Assembly: GCF_003171715.1 (NCBI RefSeq)
Contig: NZ_QGHL01000007.1
Span: 868,001-932,000 of the forward strand
Source: Novosphingobium meiothermophilum
GTDB taxonomy: Bacteria > Pseudomonadota > Alphaproteobacteria > Sphingomonadales > Sphingomonadaceae
Length of the DNA stretch: 64,000 nt
Direction of reading: 5' to 3'
In this document: positions 19,978-29,848 of the stretch, in pieces
How positions within the stretch are numbered: position 1 is the first letter of the stretch
Layout: each line of letters starts with the position of its first letter
The notes under the pieces: generated by a model
Seen by the model: the letters and a program-made list of their open reading frames with translations, nothing else
Databases searched by the model: none
What the model was told of the DNA's origin: nothing
Position numbers and translations under genes: made by a program

Positions 19978-20679
19978 ATGAATCAGGAGCATACCCCCCC
20001 TTCCACCGTATCGGACATGATCATGCCCGAACGCGAGGGCGGCTATGTCAAAGGCAACGAAACACGCGAACTGATCCTGCGGACCGCACTCTCGATCCTC
20101 ATCGAGGAGGGCTATCGCGCCATGTCGATGCGCCGAGTCGCGGCAGCCTGCGACATGAAGTTCGGCAACCTCACCTATCACTACCGCAGCCGCGAAGACC
20201 TCGTGCGTGAACTCACCGACGCGGTGATCCGCGCCTACGAAGCCGAATTCGTGACGATCATGCACATGCCCGGCGTGCCGCCTGAAGAACGCCTGAGGCG
20301 CATCTGCATGCTTGTTCTGGACGATATCCGATCGCGCAAGACCACGCGCTTCTTCCCCGAACTGTGGGCGCTGTCGAACCACGATCCCTTCGTGCTGGAG
20401 CGGGTTCAGGAACTCTATGTCCGCGCCCGCGCGCCGCTGGTCGACATCGTGGCCGAAATGCGCCCCGACCTTTCACCTGAGGAGCGCGAGATCGTGGCCC
20501 TGTTCATTTCCGGATCGATGGAAGGGATGACCATCTTCGCGGGCAATGAAAAGCCGTTCGAGCCGCGCATGCCACAGATCGAGCGGATCGCGGTGCACAG
20601 CTTCTGCCTGCTGGTGAAGACGATCACATCCGAACAGATCAAGGGGCTTGAATTACCGGATAGCCCTGCATCCGCTTGA
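19978..20679 (+). CDS. TetR-family regulator, likely controls the amine operon
   Basis: A 233-residue regulator. The N-terminal helix-turn-helix lies at about residues 27-75, with MSMRRVAAACDMKFGNLTYHYRSREDLV as the recognition region (cited in part: MRRVAAACDMKFGNLTYHY). The helical C-terminal domain would bind a ligand. It is transcribed away from mauB across about 150 bp that hold a candidate operator over the mauB -35 box, so an amine- or acyl-CoA-responsive repressor is the simplest role. AGAGG precedes the ATG. The 3' end overlaps the convergent Lrp-type gene by 41 bp, an unusual tail-to-tail overlap. Confidence 0.9.
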   Translation: MNQEHTPPSTVSDMIMPEREGGYVKGNETRELILRTALSILIEEGYRAMSMRRVAAACDMKFGNLTYHYRSREDLVRELTDAVIRAYEAEFVTIMHMPGVPPEERLRRICMLVLDDIRSRKTTRFFPELWALSNHDPFVLERVQELYVRARAPLVDIVAEMRPDLSPEEREIVALFISGSMEGMTIFAGNEKPFEPRMPQIERIAVHSFCLLVKTITSEQIKGLELPDSPASA

Positions 20680-21103
20680 TCCGCCGTAACGAGAAGCTTG
20701 ACCGCATGGCCGAAACGCCCGGCAGCCGTGCAAGGCATTCGCGATGAATCCGGTCGTAATGGTCAAGGTCGCGCGCTGCCACGCGCAGGAGATAGTCTGC
20801 CGTGCCGGACATGAGATGACATTCGAGAATGTCATCGAAATCGCCCACGGACCTTTCGAAACGGTCCATCGCCTCGCGGCTCTGGCTGGTCAGCGTGATC
20901 TCCACGAAAACCTCGACCGTCAAGCCCAGCCGCCGCGGCTCCAGCCGCGCGCCATATCCGGCAATCGCACCGTCCTGCTCAAGCGCCTTGATCCGGCGAT
21001 GACATGCCGAAGGCGAAAGGGCGACCTTCTCCGCCAGTTCCGCGATCGACAGCGAGGAATCGTCCTGTAACGCCAGAAGCAAGGCAAGGTCGGCCCGATC
21101 CAT
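20639..21103 (-). CDS. Lrp/AsnC-family transcription regulator
   Basis: A 154-residue regulator with an N-terminal winged helix-turn-helix (IAELAEKVALSPSACHRRIKALEQ) and a C-terminal RAM domain (VEVFVEITL, IHRECLARLPGVSAMRSSFSL). It diverges from the alanine dehydrogenase gene, the layout of AldR/ald in other bacteria, where an Lrp-type protein responds to amino acids such as alanine. A perfect inverted repeat lies 15 bp upstream of its start. The end of the gene overlaps the TetR gene on the other strand. Confidence 0.9.
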   Translation of the reverse strand: MDRADLALLLALQDDSSLSIAELAEKVALSPSACHRRIKALEQDGAIAGYGARLEPRRLGLTVEVFVEITLTSQSREAMDRFERSVGDFDDILECHLMSGTADYLLRVAARDLDHYDRIHRECLARLPGVSAMRSSFSLRRIKRMQGYPVIQAP

Positions 21104-21117
21104 GCAAAATCTTCCCG

Positions 21118-21141
21118 ATTATTCCGCCAAAAGCGAATAAT
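21118..21141. promoter_or_regulatory. Perfect 7-bp inverted repeat between lrp-type gene and ald
   Basis: ATTATTC (21118-21124) and GAATAAT (21135-21141) are separated by 10 bases. AT-rich palindromes of this size and place suit an Lrp/AsnC dimer site. The site is 150 bases before ald and 15 before the regulator start. Confidence 0.5.
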
Positions 21142-21291
21142 ATCACCGCATGATGCTTTTCAAATGGGCAAAATAGGCAAAACTCGCCGCAAGTCTTGCA
21201 GTATTCTTGGTAGCACAAGGCCGCGCGGCTTCACCCCGATGGGACAGGCAACGCAAAGGCGGCCGAACTGCAAGAGCAAAGGAAACCCGTC

Positions 21292-22407
<1,116 letters not shown>

Positions 22408-22435
22408 TAACGGCGCGGAAAAGGCAAGGCTGGCG

Positions 22436-24043
22436 TCACCTGCGGTGCAGCAGCTTCCACAGCACGGACCTGTCGCGCAGGATTTCCCGCGCGGCATTGT
22501 GCCCCGGCGCGCCGGTCACGCCGCCGCCGGGGTGCGCGCCCGATCCGCACAGGTAAAGCCCGCGGATCGGCGCGCGATAATCGGCATGGCCCAGAACGGG
22601 CCGCGCGGCCCATAGCTGATCGAGGCTCATCCGCCCGTGGAAGATGTCGCCGCCCACCAGCCCGAACTTGCGCTCAAGGTCGAGCGGTGAATGAATCTGC
22701 CGCGCAATCACGCTCTGCCTGAAGTTGGGTGCGTGGGCGGTGACGGTGTCGATAATCAGGTCGGCCACCTCTTGGCGGCAATCGTCCCAGCTGCGCCCAT
22801 CGGGCAGAACCGGGGCGAACTGCTGACAGAACAGGCTGGCGACATGGCACCCCGGCGGCGCAAGGCTGTCGTCGAGGGTTGAAGGAATCAACATCTCCAC
22901 GATCGGCGCGCGCGACCAGCCGTGCGTTCTGGCATCGTCAAAGGCTCGGTCCATGTAATCCAGCCCCGGTGCAATCACGATCCCGGCAGTATGGTGCTCG
23001 GCCAGCGCCTTGCCGGGCAGAACGGAAAAATCGGGCAGTTCGCTCAGCGCAACGTTCATGCGGAAGGTGCCCGATCCGGTCTTGTAGCTGGCCATGCGAC
23101 GCCGGAAATCGGCATCAAGATCGGCTTGATCCACCATCTCCCGGAACAGCAGCGCCGGTCCGACGTTGGCCGCCACCACGGGCGCATGCAGTTCCTCGCC
23201 GCTTTGCAGCCGCACCCCGCGCGCGTGGCCCTGTTCGACCAGCACCCGTGCCACGGGCGATTCAAGACTGATCTCGACGCCAGCCTCGCGGCAGGCGGCT
23301 GCCATGGCCGTGGTGATCGCCCCCATCCCGCCAATCGCGTGGCCCCACACGCCAGCCTTGCCGTTCACCTCGCCAAACACGTGGTGCAGCAGGACATAGG
23401 CCGATCCCGGCGTGGAAACCCCGGCGAAGTTGCCCACCACGGCATCAAAGGCAAAGGCGGCCTTCACCCGCTCGTCAACGAACCAGCCGTCAAGGAACTC
23501 GCGGGCAGAGCGGGTGAATATTTCCAGCAGATCGCGCTGGGTTGCACGGTCAAGCCGTGCCAGCGGCCAGCCCTGAAGCGCCGCTGCCTGCATGGCGGCC
23601 AGCCCCCCGCCGGGACCGGGCGGGGTTTGCAGGGCAAGATCGCGCAGCACCGCCGCAAGCCTTCCCAGAGCGGCATCATAGCGCGGATAGCTTTCGGCAT
23701 CGGGCGGAGAAATCCGCGCGAACTCAGCTCTCGTTCGCCCCTCACCCAGTTTGAGATAGCTGTCCGCAAACGGCAGGAAGTTGCCCACCTTGCGCTCCAC
23801 CACGCGGTAGCCGTGATCGCGCAGGCGCATGTCGGCAATGACCCTGGGCTGGAGAAGGCTGACGGTGTAGCTGGCCGTGGAATTGCGGAAACCGGGATGG
23901 AACTCCTCGGTCACGGCCGCGCCGCCCGCAATCTGCCGCCGCTCCAGCACGCGCACCCGCATTCCTGCCCGCGCGAGATAGAACGCGCAGACAAGGCCGT
24001 TATGGCCGCCGCCGATAATCAGCGCATCGTAATGTCCGGGCAA
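22436..24043 (-). CDS. FAD-dependent oxidoreductase, phytoene dehydrogenase/PYROXD2-like
   Basis: A 535-residue flavoprotein of the CrtI-like amine oxidase/desaturase superfamily (COG1233). The FAD-binding fold is at the N-terminus (DALIIGGGHNGLVCAFYLARAG, then VLERRQIAGGAAVTEE) and a C-terminal FAD motif is present (GLYLCGSGAHPGGGVTGAPGHNAA). No carotenoid genes lie nearby, so carotenoid desaturation is not implied; the sequence looks closer to the poorly known PYROXD2 group. It converges with ald, with 28 bp between the stops. Confidence 0.85.
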   Translation of the reverse strand: MPGHYDALIIGGGHNGLVCAFYLARAGMRVRVLERRQIAGGAAVTEEFHPGFRNSTASYTVSLLQPRVIADMRLRDHGYRVVERKVGNFLPFADSYLKLGEGRTRAEFARISPPDAESYPRYDAALGRLAAVLRDLALQTPPGPGGGLAAMQAAALQGWPLARLDRATQRDLLEIFTRSAREFLDGWFVDERVKAAFAFDAVVGNFAGVSTPGSAYVLLHHVFGEVNGKAGVWGHAIGGMGAITTAMAAACREAGVEISLESPVARVLVEQGHARGVRLQSGEELHAPVVAANVGPALLFREMVDQADLDADFRRRMASYKTGSGTFRMNVALSELPDFSVLPGKALAEHHTAGIVIAPGLDYMDRAFDDARTHGWSRAPIVEMLIPSTLDDSLAPPGCHVASLFCQQFAPVLPDGRSWDDCRQEVADLIIDTVTAHAPNFRQSVIARQIHSPLDLERKFGLVGGDIFHGRMSLDQLWAARPVLGHADYRAPIRGLYLCGSGAHPGGGVTGAPGHNAAREILRDRSVLWKLLHRR

Positions 24044-24133
24044 GTCGCGCTCCGTGGAAGTCAGGTCTGAACCCGACCCTTATCCGCACCGGCACGCGCC
24101 GTCAGCGATTTCCTGAAGGCTGCCCTTGGGCCG

Positions 24134-26002
24134 CTAGTCCATCCGGGCGCGGAAGCGGATGGTGAAGCTCGGCTGGGTCGTGGCTGTGGCCGCAGACATG
24201 GTTCCGGTCGGCGCGATCCTGATGCCCCTGACCTGCGGATCGAAAGCGCCCGTGGGCGTATAGGTGAAGGGTGCGCCGCCACTGGCCTGCGAGGAATACG
24301 TGACCATGGTCGAGGCGTTGAAGGTGTTCAGGCCGCTGGCGGTGGTGCCATTGGTGAACGTTACCGGCGTGCCCGTGGCAAAGGCCATGTTGGATGGCAT
24401 CCGGTCCACCAGCACGATCGTGCTCGAATCGACCGTGCTGGCCCCGATGTTGCGCACGGTGATGGCATATTCCACGATCGCGCCCGGCATGGCCTTGGGA
24501 TTGGCTGTGCCGTTCACCGGATCGGAAATCACGCTGCTGGTTTTCTGGATATCCAGCACCGCAGTGCTCCGCCGCGTGTTGGTGATCGTGCAGGTCACAA
24601 GATCGCCGAGATTGGGCGTGATGGTGCCGGGCACCACGGTCGGCAGGGTCGTTCCGGTTCCGCTCGATGCGTTGGTGCAGGCCATGGTGGCCGTGTAATT
24701 GCGAAGATCACCCGTCCCCGCTGCGATCTCGTCGAGCGTATAGGCTTGTCCTGCCAGCAGTTGCACGACGCCCGTATCGCCGCCCGTCACCGTGCCCGAT
24801 GTGCCACTGGTCGTCGCCTGGGCCACCACGGTCGTGCCCTGCATCATGCGCACCGTGAATTGATCTCCGGCGAAGCGCCTGCCCCCCGATCCCAGCGCCT
24901 TCAGCAGCCTGACACGGGGATGGGCACCGTTGGTAAAGGTGCAGAGCAAAGCCTCGCCGAATTGCAGGGTGCCGAGGTTGAACTCGGTTGCTGCAACGTT
25001 GTTGGGCAGTCCGGGACGGGTCGCGCCCGCGGTATTGGTGCAGGTCAGGCTTGAGGCATATTGCGTAAGCGTGCTCACGCTGCCCGATGCCATGACTTCG
25101 CGAACGGTCAGCGCAACGCCCGATGCAAGGCTCAGCGGCGTGGCCGAGAAAGGACCGTTGCCGGTTCCCGAAGTGGTGCCGCTGGCCATGACCGTGCCGC
25201 CCGAACTGCCCACGATCTCGAAGCGAAACTGGTCGGCAGAATTGATCCGCGGCCCCACGATGGTCTTGCGCAGACGGATCGTGGCGAAGCGCACCGCGAA
25301 CATCACGCCCTGAAGCCCGCCCGCCACGGTTTCCACCGTCACGGTCGTCGGGCTGTTCGACCCCACGATATAGGCCCCAACAGTGCCGCCAACCCCGGTG
25401 ATGTTGACCGATGACGAGCCGACCCCGCTGATGGCGGGAAACGTGCTGCCACTGATCGGCGGAACACTGTCGAGCAGGGACCATGCGGAACCGTTAGTGG
25501 TATAGCGCAGCGCCTCGCCCTCGTTGCTCGATTCCGCATCCGCCACGATGAAGGCATAGGCTGTTACTGCCGCTGCGCCCGGCGGCGGGGTGATGCTGAT
25601 ACCCGAAAGCGTGATCAGGCGTGTGCCTGCCGCTGCGGTATAGAGCACGGGCCGCCCCGGAATGCCGATGAAGGCCGTATTGCCAAAGGCCGCCCCCGAC
25701 CATGAAGGCGCCGCCACGGCATTGTAGGCCGTGGTCGTTCCGCCTGTCACGCGGGCGTTGAACGAAAGCGTCGATCCATCAGGCAGCGCGAACGAAAGGT
25801 TCTGCCCCGAAGCAGAACGCGCCGTGGTATCGTTGTAATTGGCAAGGTTCAGCCAGCAGTAGGTTTCCCAGCTTGAAGGAGCCGTGCCCTGGCTTGCCGC
25901 AGGCGAACAGTTCTGTGCACGCACGGCCCCGCCCCATCCAAGGGCTGCCGCGCAGAGAATCACCGCCACGATCGCGCGGCACAGACGAGATAACGAAACC
26001 AT
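24134..26002 (-). CDS. Large exported protein with DUF11-like repeats
   Basis: About 622 residues starting MVSLSRLCRAIVAVILCAAALG, a signal peptide cleaved near AVRAQ. The N-terminal 230 residues are Ser/Thr/Gly-rich, with a single early Cys pair. They are followed by two SpaA-like modules, each of a strand-rich segment ending in a Cys-containing CTNT or CTITNT motif, and a C-terminal DUF11-type domain (AVLDIQKTSSVISDPVNG, AMPGAIVEYAITVRNIG). There is no LPXTG or barrel end, so it is probably secreted or held at the surface by other means. The ATG at 26002 is preferred to an in-frame TTG three codons earlier. Function is unknown; surface adhesion or matrix is a guess from the domain types. 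Confidence 0.75.
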   Translation of the reverse strand: MVSLSRLCRAIVAVILCAAALGWGGAVRAQNCSPAASQGTAPSSWETYCWLNLANYNDTTARSASGQNLSFALPDGSTLSFNARVTGGTTTAYNAVAAPSWSGAAFGNTAFIGIPGRPVLYTAAAGTRLITLSGISITPPPGAAAVTAYAFIVADAESSNEGEALRYTTNGSAWSLLDSVPPISGSTFPAISGVGSSSVNITGVGGTVGAYIVGSNSPTTVTVETVAGGLQGVMFAVRFATIRLRKTIVGPRINSADQFRFEIVGSSGGTVMASGTTSGTGNGPFSATPLSLASGVALTVREVMASGSVSTLTQYASSLTCTNTAGATRPGLPNNVAATEFNLGTLQFGEALLCTFTNGAHPRVRLLKALGSGGRRFAGDQFTVRMMQGTTVVAQATTSGTSGTVTGGDTGVVQLLAGQAYTLDEIAAGTGDLRNYTATMACTNASSGTGTTLPTVVPGTITPNLGDLVTCTITNTRRSTAVLDIQKTSSVISDPVNGTANPKAMPGAIVEYAITVRNIGASTVDSSTIVLVDRMPSNMAFATGTPVTFTNGTTASGLNTFNASTMVTYSSQASGGAPFTYTPTGAFDPQVRGIRIAPTGTMSAATATTQPSFTIRFRARMD

Positions 26003-26085
26003 GCCGCACAACTACAGATATGACGGTAAAAACCCTGTTAACCGTGGTCCGCTCCATCGCCCGTGCCGCTTGCGGTTTGCGAAAC

Positions 26086-26118
26086 GGAAAAACCCCGGCC
26101 GCTGGGCGGACCGGGGTT
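26086..26118 (-). terminator. Rho-independent terminator of the ech-vdh operon
   Basis: Read on the minus strand, AACCCCGG and CCGGGGTT form an 8-bp stem with a 12-base loop, followed by a run of T. It lies about 30 bases after the ech stop codon. Confidence 0.85.
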
Positions 26119-26149
26119 CATCCCAAGCAGGCAGGTTCACGCCAGAAGA

Positions 26150-27004
26150 TCAGCGCTTGATCTGGCTCGTATCGAACGTGCCCAGACCGGGCTTGAAGCT
26201 CTTTTCGTCAAGAAACTGGCGCGTGGCTTCCTTGCGCGCTTCGACTCCGCCAAAACTGTGCAGCGCTTCCTGGGCGCGGATCAGATAATCCTCGGCGTTG
26301 TCATAGGTCATCTCGGTCATGCGACGCACGGCCCACTTCGTCGCACGAAGGGCATGTCCGTCCTTCTTGCACAGCGCCTCGGCAATCTCCAGCACACGGG
26401 CCTTCAACCGCTCCGCCGGCACCGCTTCGGTGACTAGCCCCTGCTCCTCGGCCTGCTTGCCGGTGAGGTTCTCGCCCATCATGGCATGATACATCGCCTT
26501 GCGCAGCGGCATGAGATCGGCAACCACCTTCGAGGCGCCGCCACCCGGCAGGATGCCCCAGTTGATTTCCGAAAGGCCGAACTGGGCTTCTTCGGCGGCA
26601 ATCGCGATATCGCAGGCAAACAGCGGCCCATAGCCGCCGCCGAAGCACCAGCCATTGACCATGGCGATCGTCGGCTTTTCATACCAGCGCAGGCGTTCCC
26701 ACCACGCATAGGCTTCGCGCTGCGACTTGCGGATCGCCCACAGCCCCTGCGCCTCGGTTTCGCGGAAGTATTCCTTGAGATCCATGCCGGCCGACCAGGC
26801 TTCGCCCTCGCCGGTCAGGACGAGCACCTTCACGTCCTCGCGGAACTCAAGGTCTGCAATCACCCGGCCCATCTGGCGGTTGAGCTTGGGGCTCATGCAG
26901 TTGCGCTTTTCCGGGCGGTTGAACGAAACCCACGCGATGCCGTTCTCGACGGTAAAGGCGACGGTATCTTCTTCCGCGCGTTCGATCTTCTGCTGTTCAG
27001 TCAT
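26150..27004 (-). CDS. ech: Hydroxycinnamoyl-CoA (feruloyl-CoA) hydratase/lyase
   Basis: A 284-residue crotonase-fold enzyme. It carries the hallmarks of the feruloyl-CoA hydratase/lyase subgroup rather than beta-oxidation hydratases: GEAWSAGMDLKEYFRETE for the oxyanion hole, WCFGGGYGPLFACDIAIAA, and SEINWGILPGGGASKVV with the catalytic Glu. It hydrates feruloyl- or p-coumaroyl-CoA and cleaves it to vanillin or 4-hydroxybenzaldehyde plus acetyl-CoA. The aldehyde dehydrogenase 29 bp upstream would oxidise the aldehyde. No feruloyl-CoA synthetase is adjacent in this window. Confidence 0.92.
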   Translation of the reverse strand: MTEQQKIERAEEDTVAFTVENGIAWVSFNRPEKRNCMSPKLNRQMGRVIADLEFREDVKVLVLTGEGEAWSAGMDLKEYFRETEAQGLWAIRKSQREAYAWWERLRWYEKPTIAMVNGWCFGGGYGPLFACDIAIAAEEAQFGLSEINWGILPGGGASKVVADLMPLRKAMYHAMMGENLTGKQAEEQGLVTEAVPAERLKARVLEIAEALCKKDGHALRATKWAVRRMTEMTYDNAEDYLIRAQEALHSFGGVEARKEATRQFLDEKSFKPGLGTFDTSQIKR

Positions 27005-27033
27005 GTTAGATCCTTGAAGGAAAGTGTGCGATT

Positions 27034-28434
27034 TCAGATGGGATAGTGGCCGGGCTGGGTTTCCATCGTGATCCAGCGCAGTTCGGTGAAGCTGTCGATC
27101 CCGGCCTTGCCGCCAAACCGGCCATAGCCCGACGCGCCAACCCCGCCGAAAGGCATCTGCGCCTCGTCATGCACGGTCGGGCCGTTGACATGGCAGATGC
27201 CCGAACGGATCTGCCGCGCAACGCGCAGGCCGCGGGCCGTATCACGGGTGAATACGGCAGCGGACAGTCCGTATTCGGTATCGTTGGCCAGCGCGATGGC
27301 ATGATCCTCGTCGCGCGCGCGGATCACGCCCACCACCGGGCCGAAGCTTTCATCGCGAAACAGTTTCATGTCCTGCGTCACGCCATCAACCACGTGGGCA
27401 GGCATGAGCACGTTCTGCGTGGTCTCGCCGCCGGTCAGGAGCCGCGCCCCCTTGGCCAGCGCATCCTCGATCAGGCTGCGGCAGTGCGCCACGGTCTTGG
27501 CATCGACGACCGCGCCCAGCGGAGTCGTCCCCTCGCGCGGATCGCCAACCGCCATTCCGGCCACTTTGGCACGGAACTTTTCGGCAAAGGCATCGGCCAC
27601 CGCATCGACCACGATGATCCGTTCGGTCGACATGCAGATCTGGCCCTGATTCATGAAGGCACCGAAAGCCGCAGCCTTCACCGCCTCATCGAGATCGGCA
27701 TCTTCCAGCACGATCAGCGGCGCCTTGCCGCCCAGTTCCAGCAGGCAGGGCTTGAGGTGCTGCGCGGCGCGCACCGCGATGATCCGTCCCACGGCAGTCG
27801 ATCCGGTGAAATTGATCCGCTTCACCTGAGGCGCATCGATCAGCGCGCCCACCACTTCGGGCGCATCGGCCGGGGCATTGGTGACGACATTGACCACGCC
27901 TTCGGGAAAGCCTGCTTCGGCAAATGCCTCGATGATGAGCGAATGGGTGCGCGGGCACTGTTCGCTGGCCTTGAGGATCACGGCGTTGCCGCAGGCCAGC
28001 GGCACCGCAATCGCGCGCACGCCAAGGATGATCGGCGCATTCCACGGGGCGATACCCAGAATAACCCCCACCGGCTCGCGCAGGGCCATGGCAAGGCAGC
28101 CGGGCTTGTCGGAGGGGATGACTTCGCCCGAAATCTGCGTGGTCAGCGCGGCGGCCTCACGCACCATGCTTGCCGCAAGACCAAGGTTGAACAAGGCCCA
28201 TCCCTTGGTGGCGCCAATCTCGTTCATCATCGCATCGACGAAAGCGTCGGCGCGTGCCTCAAGCGCCGCGGCGGCCTTCATCAGCACGGTCCGGCGCGCA
28301 TTCGGCCCCATAGCCGCCCATGCGGGAAAGCCCGCCTCTGCCCTGGCGGCAATGGCCGGGATTTCGGATGGCTGCATGGCCGGTGCACTGGAAGCCACTT
28401 CCCCGGTCAGCGGATTGATGCGTTCGAACTGCAT
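27034..28434 (-). CDS. vdh: Vanillin/aromatic aldehyde dehydrogenase
   Basis: A 466-residue aldehyde dehydrogenase. Catalytic residues are Asn132 (APWNAP), Glu233 (LLELGGKAP) and Cys267 (NQGQICMST). It resembles vanillin and salicylaldehyde dehydrogenases, and its pairing with ech supports vanillin or 4-hydroxybenzaldehyde as substrate, giving vanillate or 4-hydroxybenzoate. The ATG at 28434 is chosen over a frame 37 codons longer because GGGAGAG lies just before it, ALDH domains begin there (MQFERINPLTGEV), and the promoter at 28460-28488 would sit inside the longer frame. Confidence 0.9.
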   Translation of the reverse strand: MQFERINPLTGEVASSAPAMQPSEIPAIAARAEAGFPAWAAMGPNARRTVLMKAAAALEARADAFVDAMMNEIGATKGWALFNLGLAASMVREAAALTTQISGEVIPSDKPGCLAMALREPVGVILGIAPWNAPIILGVRAIAVPLACGNAVILKASEQCPRTHSLIIEAFAEAGFPEGVVNVVTNAPADAPEVVGALIDAPQVKRINFTGSTAVGRIIAVRAAQHLKPCLLELGGKAPLIVLEDADLDEAVKAAAFGAFMNQGQICMSTERIIVVDAVADAFAEKFRAKVAGMAVGDPREGTTPLGAVVDAKTVAHCRSLIEDALAKGARLLTGGETTQNVLMPAHVVDGVTQDMKLFRDESFGPVVGVIRARDEDHAIALANDTEYGLSAAVFTRDTARGLRVARQIRSGICHVNGPTVHDEAQMPFGGVGASGYGRFGGKAGIDSFTELRWITMETQPGHYPI

Positions 28435-28459
28435 GGCTGCTCTCCCAAATATGTTATGT

Positions 28460-28488
28460 TTTATAGCAATTGCGATCAGGGCTTGCAA
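28460..28488 (-). promoter_or_regulatory. Sigma-70-type promoter of the vdh-ech operon
   Basis: On the minus strand a -35 TTGCAA (28483-28488), a 17-base spacer and a -10 TATAAA (28460-28465). Transcription would start about 20 bases before the vdh ATG at 28434, leaving room for the GGGAGAG ribosome site. Confidence 0.65.
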
Positions 28489-28523
28489 CAGCGGATTGCA
28501 GCCGGAGACGGACTTTCCCGACC

Positions 28524-28539
28524 CTGCACAAATGTGCAG
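28524..28539. promoter_or_regulatory. 16-bp palindrome, candidate operator for vdh-ech
   Basis: CTGCACA and TGTGCAG flank two A. It lies about 35 bases upstream of the -35 box, a place that suits an activator or an upstream repressor site. The regulator is not evident in the window. A similar CACAAATGTG core is found at 61660-61671. Confidence 0.4.
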
Positions 28540-28762
28540 GTGCAAGAATTGCCCTTATACTTTCGGCCAATGAAGCCTGTGCCACCGCCCAGTCACTTGC
28601 ATTGAAATCACATGGAAATCGGGGTTGCCCCCCGCTACCGGCTCTACGACGTCATGCAAGTTGCACTATCTGCAATCATAGCATCGGATTTCGCACTTGC
28701 AGAAGAACGGGGAAACGCCCATCTCGGACGGGCCTTTCAGGCATCCTCTCCCAAACTTCAAA

Positions 28763-28794
28763 GGGCCGCCCGGCAACGGAGCGGCCCCTTTTTT
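28763..28794 (+). terminator. Orphan rho-independent terminator, possibly bidirectional
   Basis: The 7-bp stem GGGCCGC / GCGGCCC is followed on the plus strand by CTTTTTT. No annotated plus-strand gene ends here. On the minus strand it lies about 60 bases after the quinone oxidoreductase stop but with only a short T run. Confidence 0.75.
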
Positions 28795-28852
28795 GCTCAT
28801 GCGGCGGTTCAGTCTGTGCGCGGCCTTATCAGCTTTGGCGGGATGAGCGTGC

Positions 28853-29848
28853 TCAATCAGGATGCGGCAGGATGACGCTTCTGCCAATCACTGTCCGTTC
28901 CTCCATCGCGCGATAGGCATCGGCCCAATCATCAAGCGGATAAGTGGCTTGAACATGGGGGCGAATGCGCCCGGCCTCGGCAAGGCCGAGAATGCTTTCG
29001 ATGTTCTGTGCACCCTTTTCCGGAAAACGGCGCCCATATTCCCCGGCCCTCACGCCGATGACGGAAAATCCCTTGATGAGCGGTATGTTGACGCCAATCT
29101 GCGGGATGCGCCCGGCCGCAAACCCTACCACCAGAAGGCGCCCGTCGAAGGCGATGCAGCGGGTGCATTGATCGAAAGCGTCTCCGCCAACCGGATCGAA
29201 GATCAGATCGGCACCCTTTCCGCCGGTAATGTCGAGAACCTGCTCCCGCAGGCTGATCGGCGCACCATCGATGACATGATCCGGCCCATAGAGCGCGGTG
29301 ATCGCATCGCGCTTGGCCTTGGTCGATGCCGCCGCAATGACCTTCAGCCCCAGCGCCATGCCCAGATCGACGGCAGCCAGCCCCACCCCGCCCGCCGCGC
29401 CAAGAACCAGCAGCCACTCTCCCGGCTGGGCCATGCCGCGCCGCACCAGCGCAACCCACGCGGTGAGATAGGCGGCCCGCAGAGCCGCCCCTTCCGCCAT
29501 GGAAAGCGGCTGGGGCAAGGGCATGATCGCCTGCTTGTTGAATGCGCCGAACTGGGCAACGCCCCCGGTCAGCCCGCCAACGATCACCTTGTCCCCTTTG
29601 TGCCATCGCCCCCCGCGCGGGGCATGGACAACGGTTCCCGCCGCCTCCATCCCCGGCACGAACGGCAGGGGCGGCTTTGCCTGATAGGCTCCGCGCGTCA
29701 TCAGGAGGTCGGGAAAGCCAAGTGCTGCCGCTTCGATGCGGACGAGCACTTCGTCGGCGCCCGGCTGCGGGATGGGCACGTCCACCACGCCAAGGCCGCC
29801 AAGATCATCGCTCAGCCGCTGGACCTGAAGTGCACGCATCATCGTCAT
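28853..29848 (-). CDS. NADPH:quinone oxidoreductase family protein (zinc-free MDR)
   Basis: A 331-residue medium-chain dehydrogenase/reductase. It has the GroES-like N-domain (IEAAALGFPDLLMTRGAY, then PFVPGMEAAGTV) and a Rossmann domain with the nucleotide loop LVLGAAGGVGLAAVDLG. The structural-zinc Cys cluster is missing, as in quinone oxidoreductases and enoyl reductases of this class. The ATG at 29848 follows GGGGAG at ideal spacing; the frame extends 57 codons further with unconvincing sequence. The substrate is not readable, with quinones or enoyl-CoA both possible. It is transcribed towards vdh, separated by the orphan terminator. Confidence 0.88.
   Translation of the reverse strand: MTMMRALQVQRLSDDLGGLGVVDVPIPQPGADEVLVRIEAAALGFPDLLMTRGAYQAKPPLPFVPGMEAAGTVVHAPRGGRWHKGDKVIVGGLTGGVAQFGAFNKQAIMPLPQPLSMAEGAALRAAYLTAWVALVRRGMAQPGEWLLVLGAAGGVGLAAVDLGMALGLKVIAAASTKAKRDAITALYGPDHVIDGAPISLREQVLDITGGKGADLIFDPVGGDAFDQCTRCIAFDGRLLVVGFAAGRIPQIGVNIPLIKGFSVIGVRAGEYGRRFPEKGAQNIESILGLAEAGRIRPHVQATYPLDDWADAYRAMEERTVIGRSVILPHPD

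Larger units (their letters stand above)
28435..28852. other. Intergenic region with promoter, palindrome and an orphan terminator
   Basis: 418 bases with no convincing gene. It holds the ech-vdh promoter, a 16-bp palindrome and a strong plus-strand terminator with no plus-strand gene before it. An open frame at 28612-28875 runs through the terminator and has no family look, so it is not called. Confidence 0.6.

Noticed and set aside
22436..24043. Carotenoid desaturase (crtI)
   Set aside because: Only the general FAD fold is shared. No crtB, crtY or crtE gene is nearby, and the sequence is closer to the PYROXD2-like group.
28612..28875. Possible 87-residue plus-strand gene
   Set aside because: It reads straight through a strong terminator hairpin, has a poor ribosome site and overlaps the end of the quinone oxidoreductase gene.
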